Source: Kangiellaceae bacterium (GTDB lineage Bacteria; Pseudomonadota; Gammaproteobacteria; Enterobacterales; Kangiellaceae). Taken from it: 23,936 bases of DNA. Under the pieces are notes generated by a model, which did no database searches, was not told the origin of the DNA, and was given only the letters and a program-made list of their open reading frames with translations. Within the stretch, counting starts at the first letter, position 1, and each line of letters starts with the position of its first letter. Positions 1 to 7,415 of the stretch are shown one piece after another. The DNA is taken from NCBI GenBank assembly GCA_030148365.1, contig JASBTO010000075.1:1-23936 (forward strand), given 5' to 3'. A program made the translations under genes and the position numbers.

Positions 1-140
1 TCGGCGGGTTCCTGTGGCCGGGAAAAATTTCCCGCCTTGCAGGGCGTGGGCAGGCAGGCTCTAATAGATATTCAAACCGGTACACCGGATAGTAGCTGAC
101 CCCGGGGCGTCAGTAACGTTTTTTCAGGAGACACAAAGCA
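1..140. other. Intergenic or 3' end of an upstream gene
   Basis: No convincing coding region is visible. Reading frame 2 runs from the window edge to tandem stops TAA TAG (62-67), but its short translation is Arg/Pro/Gly-rich and unlike a protein tail. Bases 18-33 form an inverted repeat (CGGGAAA, AA, TTTCCCG) with no T-run after it, so it is not a standard terminator. An AGGAG ribosome site at 126-130 serves the gene starting at 141. No promoter was clear. Confidence 0.4.
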
Positions 141-359
141 ATGAGCGTATTCCAGATGGTAGTCATGATCGTCGCAATCGTTTTTTTTGCGGGGATCGTC
201 AAAGAGTATCTGAAGTTCAAATCCAGGAGTTCGGAGAAACTCAGCGGTCTTGAGGATCGAATCGACCAAATCGAGAATCTCGAAGAGCGGGTGCGGATTC
301 TGGAGTCCATCGTAACCGACAAACAGTATGATCTGAAAAAAGAAATTGGCGGCCTTTGA
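141..359 (+). CDS. Small PspB-like membrane protein
   Basis: A 72-residue protein with one N-terminal membrane segment (about residues 4-20), a short basic stretch (KFKSRSS) and a charged amphipathic C-terminal half (about 30-60) likely to form a coiled coil. The pattern ERVRILESIV near residue 50 resembles the C-terminal signature of PspB, the small inner-membrane partner of PspC in the phage-shock response, where the E. coli protein has RERIQALESIL. Size (about 74 residues in E. coli) and topology also fit. PspB normally sits in a pspABC operon; no pspA or pspC is visible here, so this is a PspB-like orphan or the end of an operon outside the window. It lies 71 bases upstream of a LemA gene on the same strand. 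The start is supported by AGGAG ten bases upstream. The role in envelope stress is inferred. Confidence 0.65.
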   Translation: MSVFQMVVMIVAIVFFAGIVKEYLKFKSRSSEKLSGLEDRIDQIENLEERVRILESIVTDKQYDLKKEIGGL

Positions 360-398
360 GCTGACCGTACTTACACTCTGACTCCAACAATCTGACAA

Positions 399-423
399 CT
401 GCAATCTTCCTTGCAGCAAGGAG
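399..423 (+). other. Small hairpin beside the lemA ribosome site
   Basis: CTGCAA (399-404) and TTGCAG (411-416) form a perfect 6-bp stem with a 6-base loop. The AGGAG ribosome site at 419-423 follows almost at once, eight bases before the LemA ATG at 431. There is no T-run, so it is not a terminator. It could slightly affect translation initiation or mRNA end stability, or be chance. Confidence 0.35.
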
Positions 424-430
424 CTTCACT

Positions 431-1018
431 ATGGGTTTTCTGATTTTTCTCGGCGTACTGGTTTTAATCGCCGTTTTTGTCATCGGCATCTACAACAAGC
501 TGGTGACCCTGCGTAACCGGTTCAAGAATGCCTACGCGCAGATCGACGTACAACTCAACCGTCGTCATGACCTGATCCCGAACCTGGTAGAAACCGCCAA
601 AGGCTACATGAAGCACGAGCGTGAGACTCTGGATGCGGTGATCAGTGCCCGCAACCAGGCCGTCTCGGCCAATCAGGCGGCGGCCAGCCACCCGGAAGAC
701 GCCAGTGCCATCCAGAATGTGGTCGCCGCGGAAGGCGCATTGACCGGCGCTCTGGGCCGCCTGTTTGCCCTCGCCGAGGCCTACCCGGATCTGAAAGCCA
801 ACCAGACCATGCAGCAATTGATGGAAGAGCTCTCCACCACCGAAAACAAGGTGGCTTTCGCCCGTCAGGCCTACAACGATGCGGTCATGCAATACAACAC
901 CTACCGGGAGCAATTTCCGAACAACTTTATCGCCGGTCCTTTCAACTTTACCGAGGCGGAATTGTTCGAAGTCGATACGCCGGAAATTCGCGAGGCCGTC
1001 AAGGTTTCCTTCGACTGA
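431..1018 (+). CDS. LemA family protein
   Basis: A 195-residue protein of LemA size and architecture. It has an N-terminal membrane anchor (about residues 3-20), then a helical domain opening with the family's hallmark stretch RRHDLIPNLVETAKGYMKHE at about residues 44-63. LemA proteins are anchored in the membrane with a four-helix-type soluble domain. Their biochemical role is poorly defined, but they are often encoded beside membrane proteases. That is so here: the stop at 1016-1018 is 9 bases before the GTG of an HtpX-like M48 protease, so the two are almost certainly co-transcribed and translationally coupled. AGGAG at 419-423 supports the start. Family assignment is firm; function is unknown beyond the context. 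Confidence 0.93.
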   Translation: MGFLIFLGVLVLIAVFVIGIYNKLVTLRNRFKNAYAQIDVQLNRRHDLIPNLVETAKGYMKHERETLDAVISARNQAVSANQAAASHPEDASAIQNVVAAEGALTGALGRLFALAEAYPDLKANQTMQQLMEELSTTENKVAFARQAYNDAVMQYNTYREQFPNNFIAGPFNFTEAELFEVDTPEIREAVKVSFD

Positions 1019-1027
1019 TCCCGGCCC

Positions 1028-2929
1028 GTGGATTTCTTTTCCCGTCAGGATTCCGCCCGGCGCACTACCCGCCGGCTGGTCTTCCTGTTCGTGCTCGCGG
1101 TGCTGGCCATTATGGTGGCGATGAACCTCGTCGCCTGGTTTCTGTTCGGCGCGCAGAGCGGCGAAGTACCGAGCTTCGGCGGCTGGATGCAGAACCGCTG
1201 GTTCTGGCTCACCAGTCTGCTGACCCTCGGCCTGATCGTGCTCGGTAGCAGCATCCGCTGGCTGCAGTTACGAGGCGGCGGCAAGGCGCTCGCGAAAATG
1301 GTCGGCGCCCGTCAGGTGTTACCGGACAGCAATGATCGGCTGGAGCAGCGCTTGCTCAATGTCGCCGAAGAAATGTCCATCGCCTCGGGCACGCCGGTGC
1401 CAAGTGTCTACATCATGGATGAAGAGTCGGGGATCAATGCCTTTGTTGCCGGTCTGGAGACGTCCGACACTATCCTCGTCGTCACCCGGGGCACGCTCGA
1501 GCAGCTTTCCCGACAGGAATTGCAAGGCGTGGTGGCCCATGAGTTCAGCCATATCTTCAATGGTGACATGCGCATCAACGTCAAATTGATCAGCGTGCTG
1601 GCGGGGATCCTGATCCTCGGCCAAACCGGCGAATTCCTGATGCACGCGCTTCGCTTTGGTCAGATAGGCCGGGCCAGCTCCCGAAGCCGCGACTCCGGCG
1701 GCGCAGGCATTATCGCCGCCCTTTTCCTGCTGGGGATCGCGATGATGGTGCTCGGCTATATCGGCATCTTTTTCGGCCGCCTAATCAAGGCCGGCATATC
1801 CCGGCAGCGGGAATATCTGGCCGATGCCTCCGCCGTCCAGTACGCCCGTGACAATGAAGGCATTGCCGGCGCGCTTATCAAAATCCGGGGTTCAAGCCAG
1901 GGAGCGTTGCTGGAGAATCGTCACGCCGAAGAAACCTCCCACATGTGTTTCGGCCAGCCGATCCGCATGAATCTGAACAGTCTGCTCGCGACCCACCCGC
2001 CTCTCGACGCGCGCATCAAGGCCCTCAAGCCGGACTGGCAACCGGACCAGCCCTCGACGACGAGGGACGCCCCACCAGCGTCCGGGGAAATGCCGGCCCA
2101 GGCCGCCGGCTTTGCCGGTGCTCCGGACGCACTGGTGGATTCCGTCGGCAACCCCTCACCCGCGCACCGGCAATATGCCGCCGGCCTGATTGCCGGTTTG
2201 CCGGCGCCGCTGCGCCAGGCCGCCCGGCAAACTCATGCGCAATCCAGTTCCCGGCATCTGGTGCTTGCCCTGTTGCTGACGGACAACCACGACCACCGTG
2301 AGCCATTGCTACAGGAAATTGAGGCCACTCTGGGGACCGGACAAGCGCTTGAGGTCGCCCGCCTAATGACCCCGCTCGGGCAAGTCCAGCGCCGGCAGCG
2401 ACTGGCCTTGATCGATCTGGCCATCCCGAGCCTTCGCCGCCTCTCAGACACGGATGCGGCCGCACTGCTGAAACTGATGAAATCCCTGATCCGGCAGGAC
2501 CAACAGATTACGCCCTTCGAGTACCTGCTGTATTCCTTGCTGCGCAAGGCTCTGGGCGACAGTTCCGGCCGGGATCGGCGCTCTCTGCGATCCTGGAAAG
2601 GTCTGGAAAGTGAAATTGCCTTGATCGTCAGCAGCGTGCTCGACGCCGGCGGAGAAGCGGCGGAAAAACAGCAACAGGCCTTCGAGGCCGCCATGGCCAG
2701 CTTCGGTTTCACCGGCGTTCGCTGGCAGGCGCAGGGCTTCGAGGCCGAAAAAATTCACCGGGCCCTGAGCCGCCTTTCGCGGCTGTCCCCGCTGCTGAAG
2801 AAACCCTTGCTGACAACGCTGGCGGACTGCGCCCGGCAGGACGGGATCCTGCGGGTTGAAGAGATTGAGCTAATCCGGGCGATCGCCGAGCACCTGGATT
2901 GTCCGATGCCGCCGGCATTGCAGCAATAA
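1028..2929 (+). CDS. HtpX-like M48 membrane metalloprotease with C-terminal extension
   Basis: A 633-residue protein. The N-terminal half is an M48/HtpX-type protease, with membrane segments at about residues 17-40 and 62-78, the zinc motif HEFSH at 171-175 and further hydrophobic stretches around 186-205 and 228-251. The third zinc ligand is probably Glu262 in REYLADASAV. HtpX cleaves misfolded membrane proteins in the inner membrane. E. coli HtpX is about 290 residues, so roughly 300 extra residues follow. These include a Pro/Ala-rich linker (about 340-370) and a helical region. The last 30 or so residues (CARQDGILRVEEIELIRAIAEH) resemble TerB-like acidic helical domains. The start is a GTG with no good Shine-Dalgarno site, 9 bases after the LemA stop, which suggests coupling to LemA. 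The extension probably lies in the cytoplasm; its role is unknown. Confidence 0.9.
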   Translation: MDFFSRQDSARRTTRRLVFLFVLAVLAIMVAMNLVAWFLFGAQSGEVPSFGGWMQNRWFWLTSLLTLGLIVLGSSIRWLQLRGGGKALAKMVGARQVLPDSNDRLEQRLLNVAEEMSIASGTPVPSVYIMDEESGINAFVAGLETSDTILVVTRGTLEQLSRQELQGVVAHEFSHIFNGDMRINVKLISVLAGILILGQTGEFLMHALRFGQIGRASSRSRDSGGAGIIAALFLLGIAMMVLGYIGIFFGRLIKAGISRQREYLADASAVQYARDNEGIAGALIKIRGSSQGALLENRHAEETSHMCFGQPIRMNLNSLLATHPPLDARIKALKPDWQPDQPSTTRDAPPASGEMPAQAAGFAGAPDALVDSVGNPSPAHRQYAAGLIAGLPAPLRQAARQTHAQSSSRHLVLALLLTDNHDHREPLLQEIEATLGTGQALEVARLMTPLGQVQRRQRLALIDLAIPSLRRLSDTDAAALLKLMKSLIRQDQQITPFEYLLYSLLRKALGDSSGRDRRSLRSWKGLESEIALIVSSVLDAGGEAAEKQQQAFEAAMASFGFTGVRWQAQGFEAEKIHRALSRLSRLSPLLKKPLLTTLADCARQDGILRVEEIELIRAIAEHLDCPMPPALQQ

Positions 2930-2958
2930 ACCGGCAGTACGAGAATCCGTGAATGGGG

Positions 2959-4476
2959 TCAGGACATGGTCCAATAGGGTTTGGACCGGAAGGCCTCGCG
3001 CCGATCGTCGTCGAGGCGGGCGACGCCCATGTGCTGCTGCCGCAATAACCAGTCCTCATCGATGGCATCCTGTTTTTCGACAATCCGACGCGCCTCGGCA
3101 AAAAATTCAAACCGCTTCAAGTCGCGAATGCTCTCCAGCAGGTCCAGCCAGTGCTGGCGAAATTCCCGACGACTCTTGTTATCGAACAGTGATCCGAAAA
3201 ACAGGCCGATATCGAGGGCCCGCGCCAGCTTCGCTTCCTGCTCGCAATATTCATCGACGAGCAAATCATTTCGCGGATGCAGGGTGCGGGTCAGGTCATG
3301 CATGACGTGATCGAGTTGCTTGCCGGCAAAGGTGCGGATGCCTTTTTGCAGGCGGCCTTCCGCCTGTTCCTTGATCTCCCCGCGCCACTCGCGGCGATAC
3401 AGCCAGCGGGACAGACCGAGCATCAATTTGTTGTAACCGGGGCTGTCGAGAAAACTGATAAACCGCTCGATTTCCTGCTCAAGTTCCTGCGCCAGTTGCG
3501 CCTCGAATTCATTACCCGGCGGCAATTCGTGACCTTTGTCCCTGAGGGTCGCCAACCACTGGGTTTGCCGGGCCTTTTCATGAACCGGCGACATGGCGTG
3601 AGTCACCCGGGTCCAGGAATTGCGCAGTTCGGTACCGGCGTGGCGGGGCAGGAGAGTGCCGAATACCGAATACATATGCTGGATATACAATAACGCCCGC
3701 TGCATCTGCACGACAGACCGGGCGGTGTGCTGGCGGCGCAGCTGTTTTTCGAAAAATTGCCAGTGCCGCAAACCGGCGTAGGCAATGGTTTCAAAAGCCT
3801 CTTCCGCACTTTTCGCAGGATCCAGTTCGACCATCGTGAACCGGCGCTCGCCCGGATCGACGTCTTTGCACAGGATATAGCCTCGCTCGGCCTTGGAGGA
3901 ACTGTCCAGCACCAGACTGTATTCGCTGATCAGCTTTTCGCCGAGCTCAAACAGCGCTTGCGATTCGCCGGCCTTGAGTTCCAGCTCGACTTCACAAATA
4001 TCGGTCTGGCGACCATTGCAGGTGATGTTCCCCGAGTCCAGAGCCAACTCTATTTCAGTGCCGTCGGCATAGCACAAGCGCCGGGTGTGACGGGTAAAAT
4101 CCGTCTTGAAGACGGGCTCCAGGGCGCCGTCCTCGTCGACGGCTTCTTCGAGAATAATCTGCAGGTAAGGCTCTTCGACCGCCTGAATGTCCGGCTCGCC
4201 GGCCGGCACTTCCACTTCCGATTCATTGCGTTGATAGAGGCCGCCGATAATTCTGCCGGCCGATTTGACGGATTGCACGCGCTGGCCATTGTGGCACCGG
4301 ATGCGCAGGCCTATTTCAGCGTCCCGCAGATGGCAGTGAGCCGTATCAAAGTAGGTATTGTGCAGGGATTGTGATTGCCAGCTGGCCGTTTCCTCCGCGT
4401 CATCAAACGGCATCGCCAGAATCTTTTCCAGCGATTCCGGGGTCGCTGCAAGTTTGATTTCTATTTCTTCAGCCAT
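2959..4476 (-). CDS. ygiF: CYTH-CHAD protein, inorganic triphosphatase (YgiF type)
   Basis: A 505-residue fusion. Residues 1 to about 205 are a CYTH domain: the signature ExExK appears as EIEIK (4-8), followed by YFDT (42-45), LRIR (57-60), the acidic strand EVELELK (162-168) and SKAERGY (194-200). CYTH enzymes form a tunnel that binds triphosphate with divalent metal, and E. coli YgiF hydrolyses inorganic triphosphate. From about residue 215 to the end lies a CHAD domain, a basic helical fold rich in Arg/His/Lys that in other proteins binds polyphosphate. Length and order match YgiF. The gene is divergent from the DUF47-PiT phosphate operon, which supports a phosphate or polyphosphate role. 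It converges with the M48 gene, 29 bases away. The ATG lies inside one arm of an 11-bp inverted repeat (4472-4482), and the Shine-Dalgarno site is weak. Confidence 0.93.
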   Translation of the reverse strand: MAEEIEIKLAATPESLEKILAMPFDDAEETASWQSQSLHNTYFDTAHCHLRDAEIGLRIRCHNGQRVQSVKSAGRIIGGLYQRNESEVEVPAGEPDIQAVEEPYLQIILEEAVDEDGALEPVFKTDFTRHTRRLCYADGTEIELALDSGNITCNGRQTDICEVELELKAGESQALFELGEKLISEYSLVLDSSSKAERGYILCKDVDPGERRFTMVELDPAKSAEEAFETIAYAGLRHWQFFEKQLRRQHTARSVVQMQRALLYIQHMYSVFGTLLPRHAGTELRNSWTRVTHAMSPVHEKARQTQWLATLRDKGHELPPGNEFEAQLAQELEQEIERFISFLDSPGYNKLMLGLSRWLYRREWRGEIKEQAEGRLQKGIRTFAGKQLDHVMHDLTRTLHPRNDLLVDEYCEQEAKLARALDIGLFFGSLFDNKSRREFRQHWLDLLESIRDLKRFEFFAEARRIVEKQDAIDEDWLLRQQHMGVARLDDDRREAFRSKPYWTMS

Positions 4477-4560
4477 TCAAAGTCCATGGTCCCTGCCCGC
4501 CGGAAGTGGCGTAACCCGCAGTTTACAGTCCGGTCAAAGTCGCTGCCACCTTTGAATGGC
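4472..4560. repeat. 11-bp perfect inverted repeat in a divergent promoter region
   Basis: GCCATTCAAAG at 4472-4482 and its exact reverse complement CTTTGAATGGC at 4550-4560 are separated by 67 bases. Both lie in or at the edge of the 144-base region between the divergent CYTH-CHAD gene and the DUF47-PiT operon. The left arm overlaps the CYTH-CHAD start codon. The right arm lies 20 bases upstream of the TATAAT serving the phosphate genes. It could be a two-site operator or a chance pairing. Confidence 0.5.
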
Positions 4561-4579
4561 ACTCTGGCGGATCGGGCTC

Positions 4580-4585
4580 TATAAT
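4580..4585 (+). promoter_or_regulatory. Probable -10 element of the DUF47-PiT operon
   Basis: A consensus TATAAT sits 35 bases upstream of the DUF47 start. The matching -35 is poor: TGGCAC at 4557-4562 has a 17-base spacer, and TTGAAT at 4552-4557 is too far away at 22. A weak -35 suggests that an activator may be used. I saw no convincing Pho box upstream. Confidence 0.5.
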
Positions 4586-4620
4586 GCCCCTTTTAACCCA
4601 ACGCCAAGAGAGTCACCACG

Positions 4621-5295
4621 ATGACCAATCCCATCCTGGATCTTTTTGCATCTTCACCGATGCGGCCCATGCAGGATCATATGGCCAAGGTTCACGAATG
4701 CACCTCGCTGGTCAAGGATTTCTTCGATGCCGCCTGCGCCAATGACTGGGACCGGGCCGAGCAGATCCAGAAACGGATCCGCGATCTGGAGAACGAAGCC
4801 GACGATCTGAAACGGGACCTGCGCCTGCACCTGCCCAAAGGCCTGTTTCTGCCCGTAGCCCGCTCCGATTTGCTGTCCCTTTTATCCCGTCAGGACAAGA
4901 TTGCCAACCGCGCCCGGGATGTCGCCGGCCTGGTTACCGGACGCAAGATGCAGTTCCCGGCCAGCATTCATGACGAACTCAAGACTTTCGTGGCGCGCTG
5001 TATCGACGCTTCCGCACAGGCCCTCAAAGCCATACAGGAACTCGACGAGTTGGTGGTCACCGGCTTCCGTGGCCGCGAAGCGACCATGGTGGAAGAAATG
5101 ATCACCCAGCTCGACGAAATCGAAAATGATACCGATGACTTGCAGCGGGTCCTGCGCTCCAACCTGTTTGCGCTGGAATCCGAATTGCCGGCCGTGGATG
5201 TGATCTTTCTGTACAAGACCATTGAGTGGATTGGCGAGCTGGCTGACACCGCGCAGCGCGTCGGCTCCCGGCTGGAAATGCTCATCGCCCGTTAA
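4621..5295 (+). CDS. DUF47/PhoU-like protein (TIGR00153 family) paired with PiT transporter
   Basis: A 224-residue, all-helical, soluble protein of the DUF47 family (TIGR00153), distantly related to PhoU. Heptad-like charged helices run through it, including a segment near residues 40-65 rich in Glu/Asp/Arg and another near 155-170 with acidic residues (MITQLDEIENDTDDLQ) of the kind that binds metal ions in PhoU-like folds. Members are typically encoded directly before a PiT-family phosphate transporter and are thought to modulate it. Exactly that gene follows 59 bases downstream on the same strand. Length is typical. Regulation of phosphate uptake is inferred from family and neighbour; the molecular activity is not established. 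Confidence 0.92.
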   Translation: MTNPILDLFASSPMRPMQDHMAKVHECTSLVKDFFDAACANDWDRAEQIQKRIRDLENEADDLKRDLRLHLPKGLFLPVARSDLLSLLSRQDKIANRARDVAGLVTGRKMQFPASIHDELKTFVARCIDASAQALKAIQELDELVVTGFRGREATMVEEMITQLDEIENDTDDLQRVLRSNLFALESELPAVDVIFLYKTIEWIGELADTAQRVGSRLEMLIAR

Positions 5296-5310
5296 CCCGT
5301 CACAAGCAAG

Positions 5311-5337
5311 CGGCAAGGTGCGGTTGATGCCTTGCCG
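5311..5337 (+). other. Perfect 8-bp RNA hairpin between DUF47 and pit
   Basis: CGGCAAGG (5311-5318) and CCTTGCCG (5330-5337) can pair fully around an 11-base loop. The hairpin fills the 59-base gap between the DUF47 stop and the transporter ATG at 5355. It ends just upstream of the purine-rich ribosome site (GAGAG near 5342-5347). No T-run follows, so it is not a terminator. A processing or mRNA-stability element, or control of pit translation, is possible. Confidence 0.5.
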
Positions 5338-5354
5338 AAAAGAGAGACAAGATT

Positions 5355-6623
5355 ATGGAATTTGTTGCTGAATACGGCACCACCCTCATCTGGCTCGCGG
5401 CGGCGTTCGGCTTCCTGATGGCCTTCGGCGTTGGCGCCAACGACGTGGCCAATGCCATGGGTACCTCCGTCGGCTCCCGCGCCCTGACTATCAAACAGGC
5501 CATTCTGGTTGCCGCGGTTTTCGAATTCGCCGGCGCTTTCCTTGCCGGTGGCGAGGTCACCTCGACCATCCGCAAGGGCATTATTGACTCGGGATACTTT
5601 ATCGATACGCCGGATCTGCTGGTATTCGGCATGATGTCGGCCCTGCTGGCGGCAGGGGTCTGGCTGCTGATCGCCACCAAATTCGGTTGGCCGGTATCCA
5701 CCACCCACTCGATTGTCGGTGCCATCGTCGGTTTTGCCGCCGTCGGTGTCGGCATGGAAGCTGTATCCTGGGGCAAGGTAGGCTCGATTGTCGCCAGTTG
5801 GGTCGTGTCACCGCTGTTGGCCGGTACCCTCGCCTTTATGCTGTTCGTCAGCGTCCAGAAGCTTATTCTCGATACCGAGGATCCGTTGGGCAGGGCCCGT
5901 CGCTATGTGCCCTTCTACATGTTCCTGGCAGGCTTCATGATTGCCCTGGTGACCATGCTGAAGGGACTCAAACATGTCGGCATCGACCTCTCGACCGGCG
6001 AGAGTATCGCCATCGCGACCGCTACCGGCGTCATCATTCTGCTGGTCGGCAAATACTTTATCGCCCGCATCAAGGATGACCCGGAGGCCAACAAGGAATT
6101 TCATTTTGCCAGTGTCGAGAAAATCTTCGCGATTTTGATGGTCGTCACTGCCTGCGGCATGGCGTTTGCCCACGGCTCCAATGACGTGGCCAACGCTATC
6201 GGCCCCCTGGCGGCCGTGGTCTCCGTGGTTTCCCACGGCGGCGAAATTGTCGCCAAGTCCGCCCTGCCGCCCTGGGTACTGCTGATTGGAGCGATCGGCA
6301 TCGTGATCGGCCTGTCGACCCTCGGCCACCGGGTGATTGCCACCGTCGGCAAAAAAATCACTCAATTGACCCCGAGCCGAGGCTTCGCTGCGGAGCTGGC
6401 GGCCGCCACCACCGTGGTCATCGCGTCCGGTACCGGCCTGCCCATTTCGACCACCCATACCCTGGTCGGCGCGGTACTCGGTGTCGGCATGGCGAGGGGC
6501 CTGGCGGCGCTGAACCTGAACGTTGTGCGGACCATTTTCCTGTCCTGGATCATCACGCTGCCGGCAGGTGCCTTGCTGTCCATTCTGTTCTTCTTCTTCT
6601 TCAAGGGACTGTTCGCCGTCTGA
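5355..6623 (+). CDS. pit: PiT-family inorganic phosphate transporter
   Basis: A 422-residue, very hydrophobic inner-membrane protein with the two inverted PiT signature repeats. The first is GANDVANAMG at residues 27-36; the second is GSNDVANAIG starting at residue 274. Each half also carries a second conserved loop: WPVSTTHSIVGAIVG near residue 115 and LPISTTHTLVGAVLG near 363. These features define PiT (Pit/PNaS) carriers, which import phosphate or metal-phosphate with protons or sodium. About ten to twelve membrane helices can be read. E. coli PitA is about 499 residues; this shorter form, without a long central insert, is the type usually paired with DUF47 proteins. It follows its DUF47 partner by 59 bases and ends at a strong terminator. 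Which ion drives transport cannot be told. Confidence 0.94.
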   Translation: MEFVAEYGTTLIWLAAAFGFLMAFGVGANDVANAMGTSVGSRALTIKQAILVAAVFEFAGAFLAGGEVTSTIRKGIIDSGYFIDTPDLLVFGMMSALLAAGVWLLIATKFGWPVSTTHSIVGAIVGFAAVGVGMEAVSWGKVGSIVASWVVSPLLAGTLAFMLFVSVQKLILDTEDPLGRARRYVPFYMFLAGFMIALVTMLKGLKHVGIDLSTGESIAIATATGVIILLVGKYFIARIKDDPEANKEFHFASVEKIFAILMVVTACGMAFAHGSNDVANAIGPLAAVVSVVSHGGEIVAKSALPPWVLLIGAIGIVIGLSTLGHRVIATVGKKITQLTPSRGFAAELAAATTVVIASGTGLPISTTHTLVGAVLGVGMARGLAALNLNVVRTIFLSWIITLPAGALLSILFFFFFKGLFAV

Positions 6624-6655
6624 TCGGCCGTTCACCCCGCTCTTCATACCACCGG

Positions 6656-6692
6656 CCCCGGGCAGAAAAATTGCCCGGGGTTGTCGATTTTT
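6656..6692 (+). terminator. Rho-independent terminator after pit
   Basis: CCCCGGGCA (6656-6664) pairs perfectly with TGCCCGGGG (6672-6680) around a 7-base loop (GAAAAAT). A T-rich run TTGTCGATTTTTA (6681-6693) follows. It lies 33 bases after the transporter stop and ends the DUF47-pit transcript, so the next gene needs its own promoter. Confidence 0.88.
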
Positions 6693-6717
6693 ACTCAGAA
6701 TCCTGCAAAACCGCTGT

Positions 6718-6748
6718 TATACTCTGCGGCTTTCTTTTCGACTACAAT
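6718..6748 (+). promoter_or_regulatory. Candidate promoter elements before the SH3 gene
   Basis: After the terminator there are two -10-like hexamers, TATACT at 6718-6723 and TACAAT at 6743-6748, 58 and 33 bases before the ATG at 6781. Neither has a good -35. A promoter is expected here because the upstream transcript is terminated. Which hexamer is used is unknown. Confidence 0.35.
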
Positions 6749-6780
6749 ATAGCGCCCTGTCACGGCGCCAAGGTTGTGCA

Positions 6781-7344
6781 ATGAAGATATTGGTTACCAC
6801 TTTCGTCTGCTCCCTCATGATGCTGGTGAGCACCGCCGCCCTCGCCGAGGTCCGCTACGTCAAGGAGTCCCTCAGCGTCAACATGCGCAGTGGCTCGACT
6901 GACCGCTACCGGGTGATCGGGCAAGTGGTTGCGGGTCAACAGGTTGAGGCCTTCGAGAGCTCCGGAACCTATACCCGGGTACGCACCGAAGACGGCAAGA
7001 CCGGGTGGGTCAAAAGCGACTTTATTACCCCGGATAAATCCTCCCGGGTGCTGCTGAGCGAAGCCAACGCGACTATCGAACAGCAACTCAACGAAATTAC
7101 CCAACTCAAGCGCCGCATGGGCGATGTCCAGTCGATCAACAAGCTGAACAGCGATCTTCAGGAACAGGTGTCCCGTCTGGATACGGAAAATGCGGCCTTG
7201 CGCCAGCAAAATTCCCGGCTTGAAGACCGTTTCCGTACCGACTTTTTCTATGCCGGCGCCCTGGTGCTCGGCAGCGGCCTGCTGGTCGGCTGGATTCTGA
7301 CCCGATTCATGTTGCGACGACGCCGTCAGCCGGGCTGGCGTTAA
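6781..7344 (+). CDS. TIGR04211-type SH3 domain membrane protein (YgiM-like)
   Basis: A 187-residue protein. It has a signal peptide (residues 1-22, cleavage expected after AALA), a bacterial SH3 domain (about 25-85; RSGSTDRYRVIGQVVAGQQVE and GWVKSDFI are typical), a coiled coil (about 95-150), a membrane helix (about 156-178) and a basic tail (RRRRQPGWR). This is the layout of E. coli YgiM and the TIGR04211 family: a periplasmic SH3 domain held to the membrane by a C-terminal helix. Function is unproven; SH3b domains often bind cell-wall peptides. The reading frame is open upstream from 6523, but the ATG at 6781 is chosen because it begins the signal peptide and has AAGG at 6770-6773. The gene has its own promoter region after a terminator. 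Confidence 0.9.
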   Translation: MKILVTTFVCSLMMLVSTAALAEVRYVKESLSVNMRSGSTDRYRVIGQVVAGQQVEAFESSGTYTRVRTEDGKTGWVKSDFITPDKSSRVLLSEANATIEQQLNEITQLKRRMGDVQSINKLNSDLQEQVSRLDTENAALRQQNSRLEDRFRTDFFYAGALVLGSGLLVGWILTRFMLRRRRQPGWR

Positions 7345-7381
7345 TACTGGCCAAGGAGATCCCAGGCCCCTTTTCCTGTGC

Positions 7382-7403
7382 GCCGCAAGTGCGGCATTGT
7401 TTT
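7382..7403 (+). terminator. Weak terminator or attenuator-like hairpin before putA
   Basis: GCCGC AAGT GCGGC (7382-7395; the loop A and T could also pair) is followed by ATTGTTTT (7396-7403). It resembles a short Rho-independent terminator of the SH3 gene. It ends directly before the GAAGG ribosome site (7404-7408) of putA, so it may also act on putA expression. The stem is only 5-6 bp, so termination may be partial. Confidence 0.45.
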
Positions 7404-7415
7404 GAAGGTTAAACC

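Noticed and set aside
1..99. Partial coding region entering from the left edge
   Set aside because: Frames end at 64 (frame 2), 99 (frame 1) or near 90 (frame 3), but none has a recognisable protein tail, and more upstream sequence is needed to judge.
4486..4580. Possible Pho box before the DUF47-pit operon
   Set aside because: I could not find two CTGTCAT-like repeats 11 bases apart; the nearest similarity is too poor.
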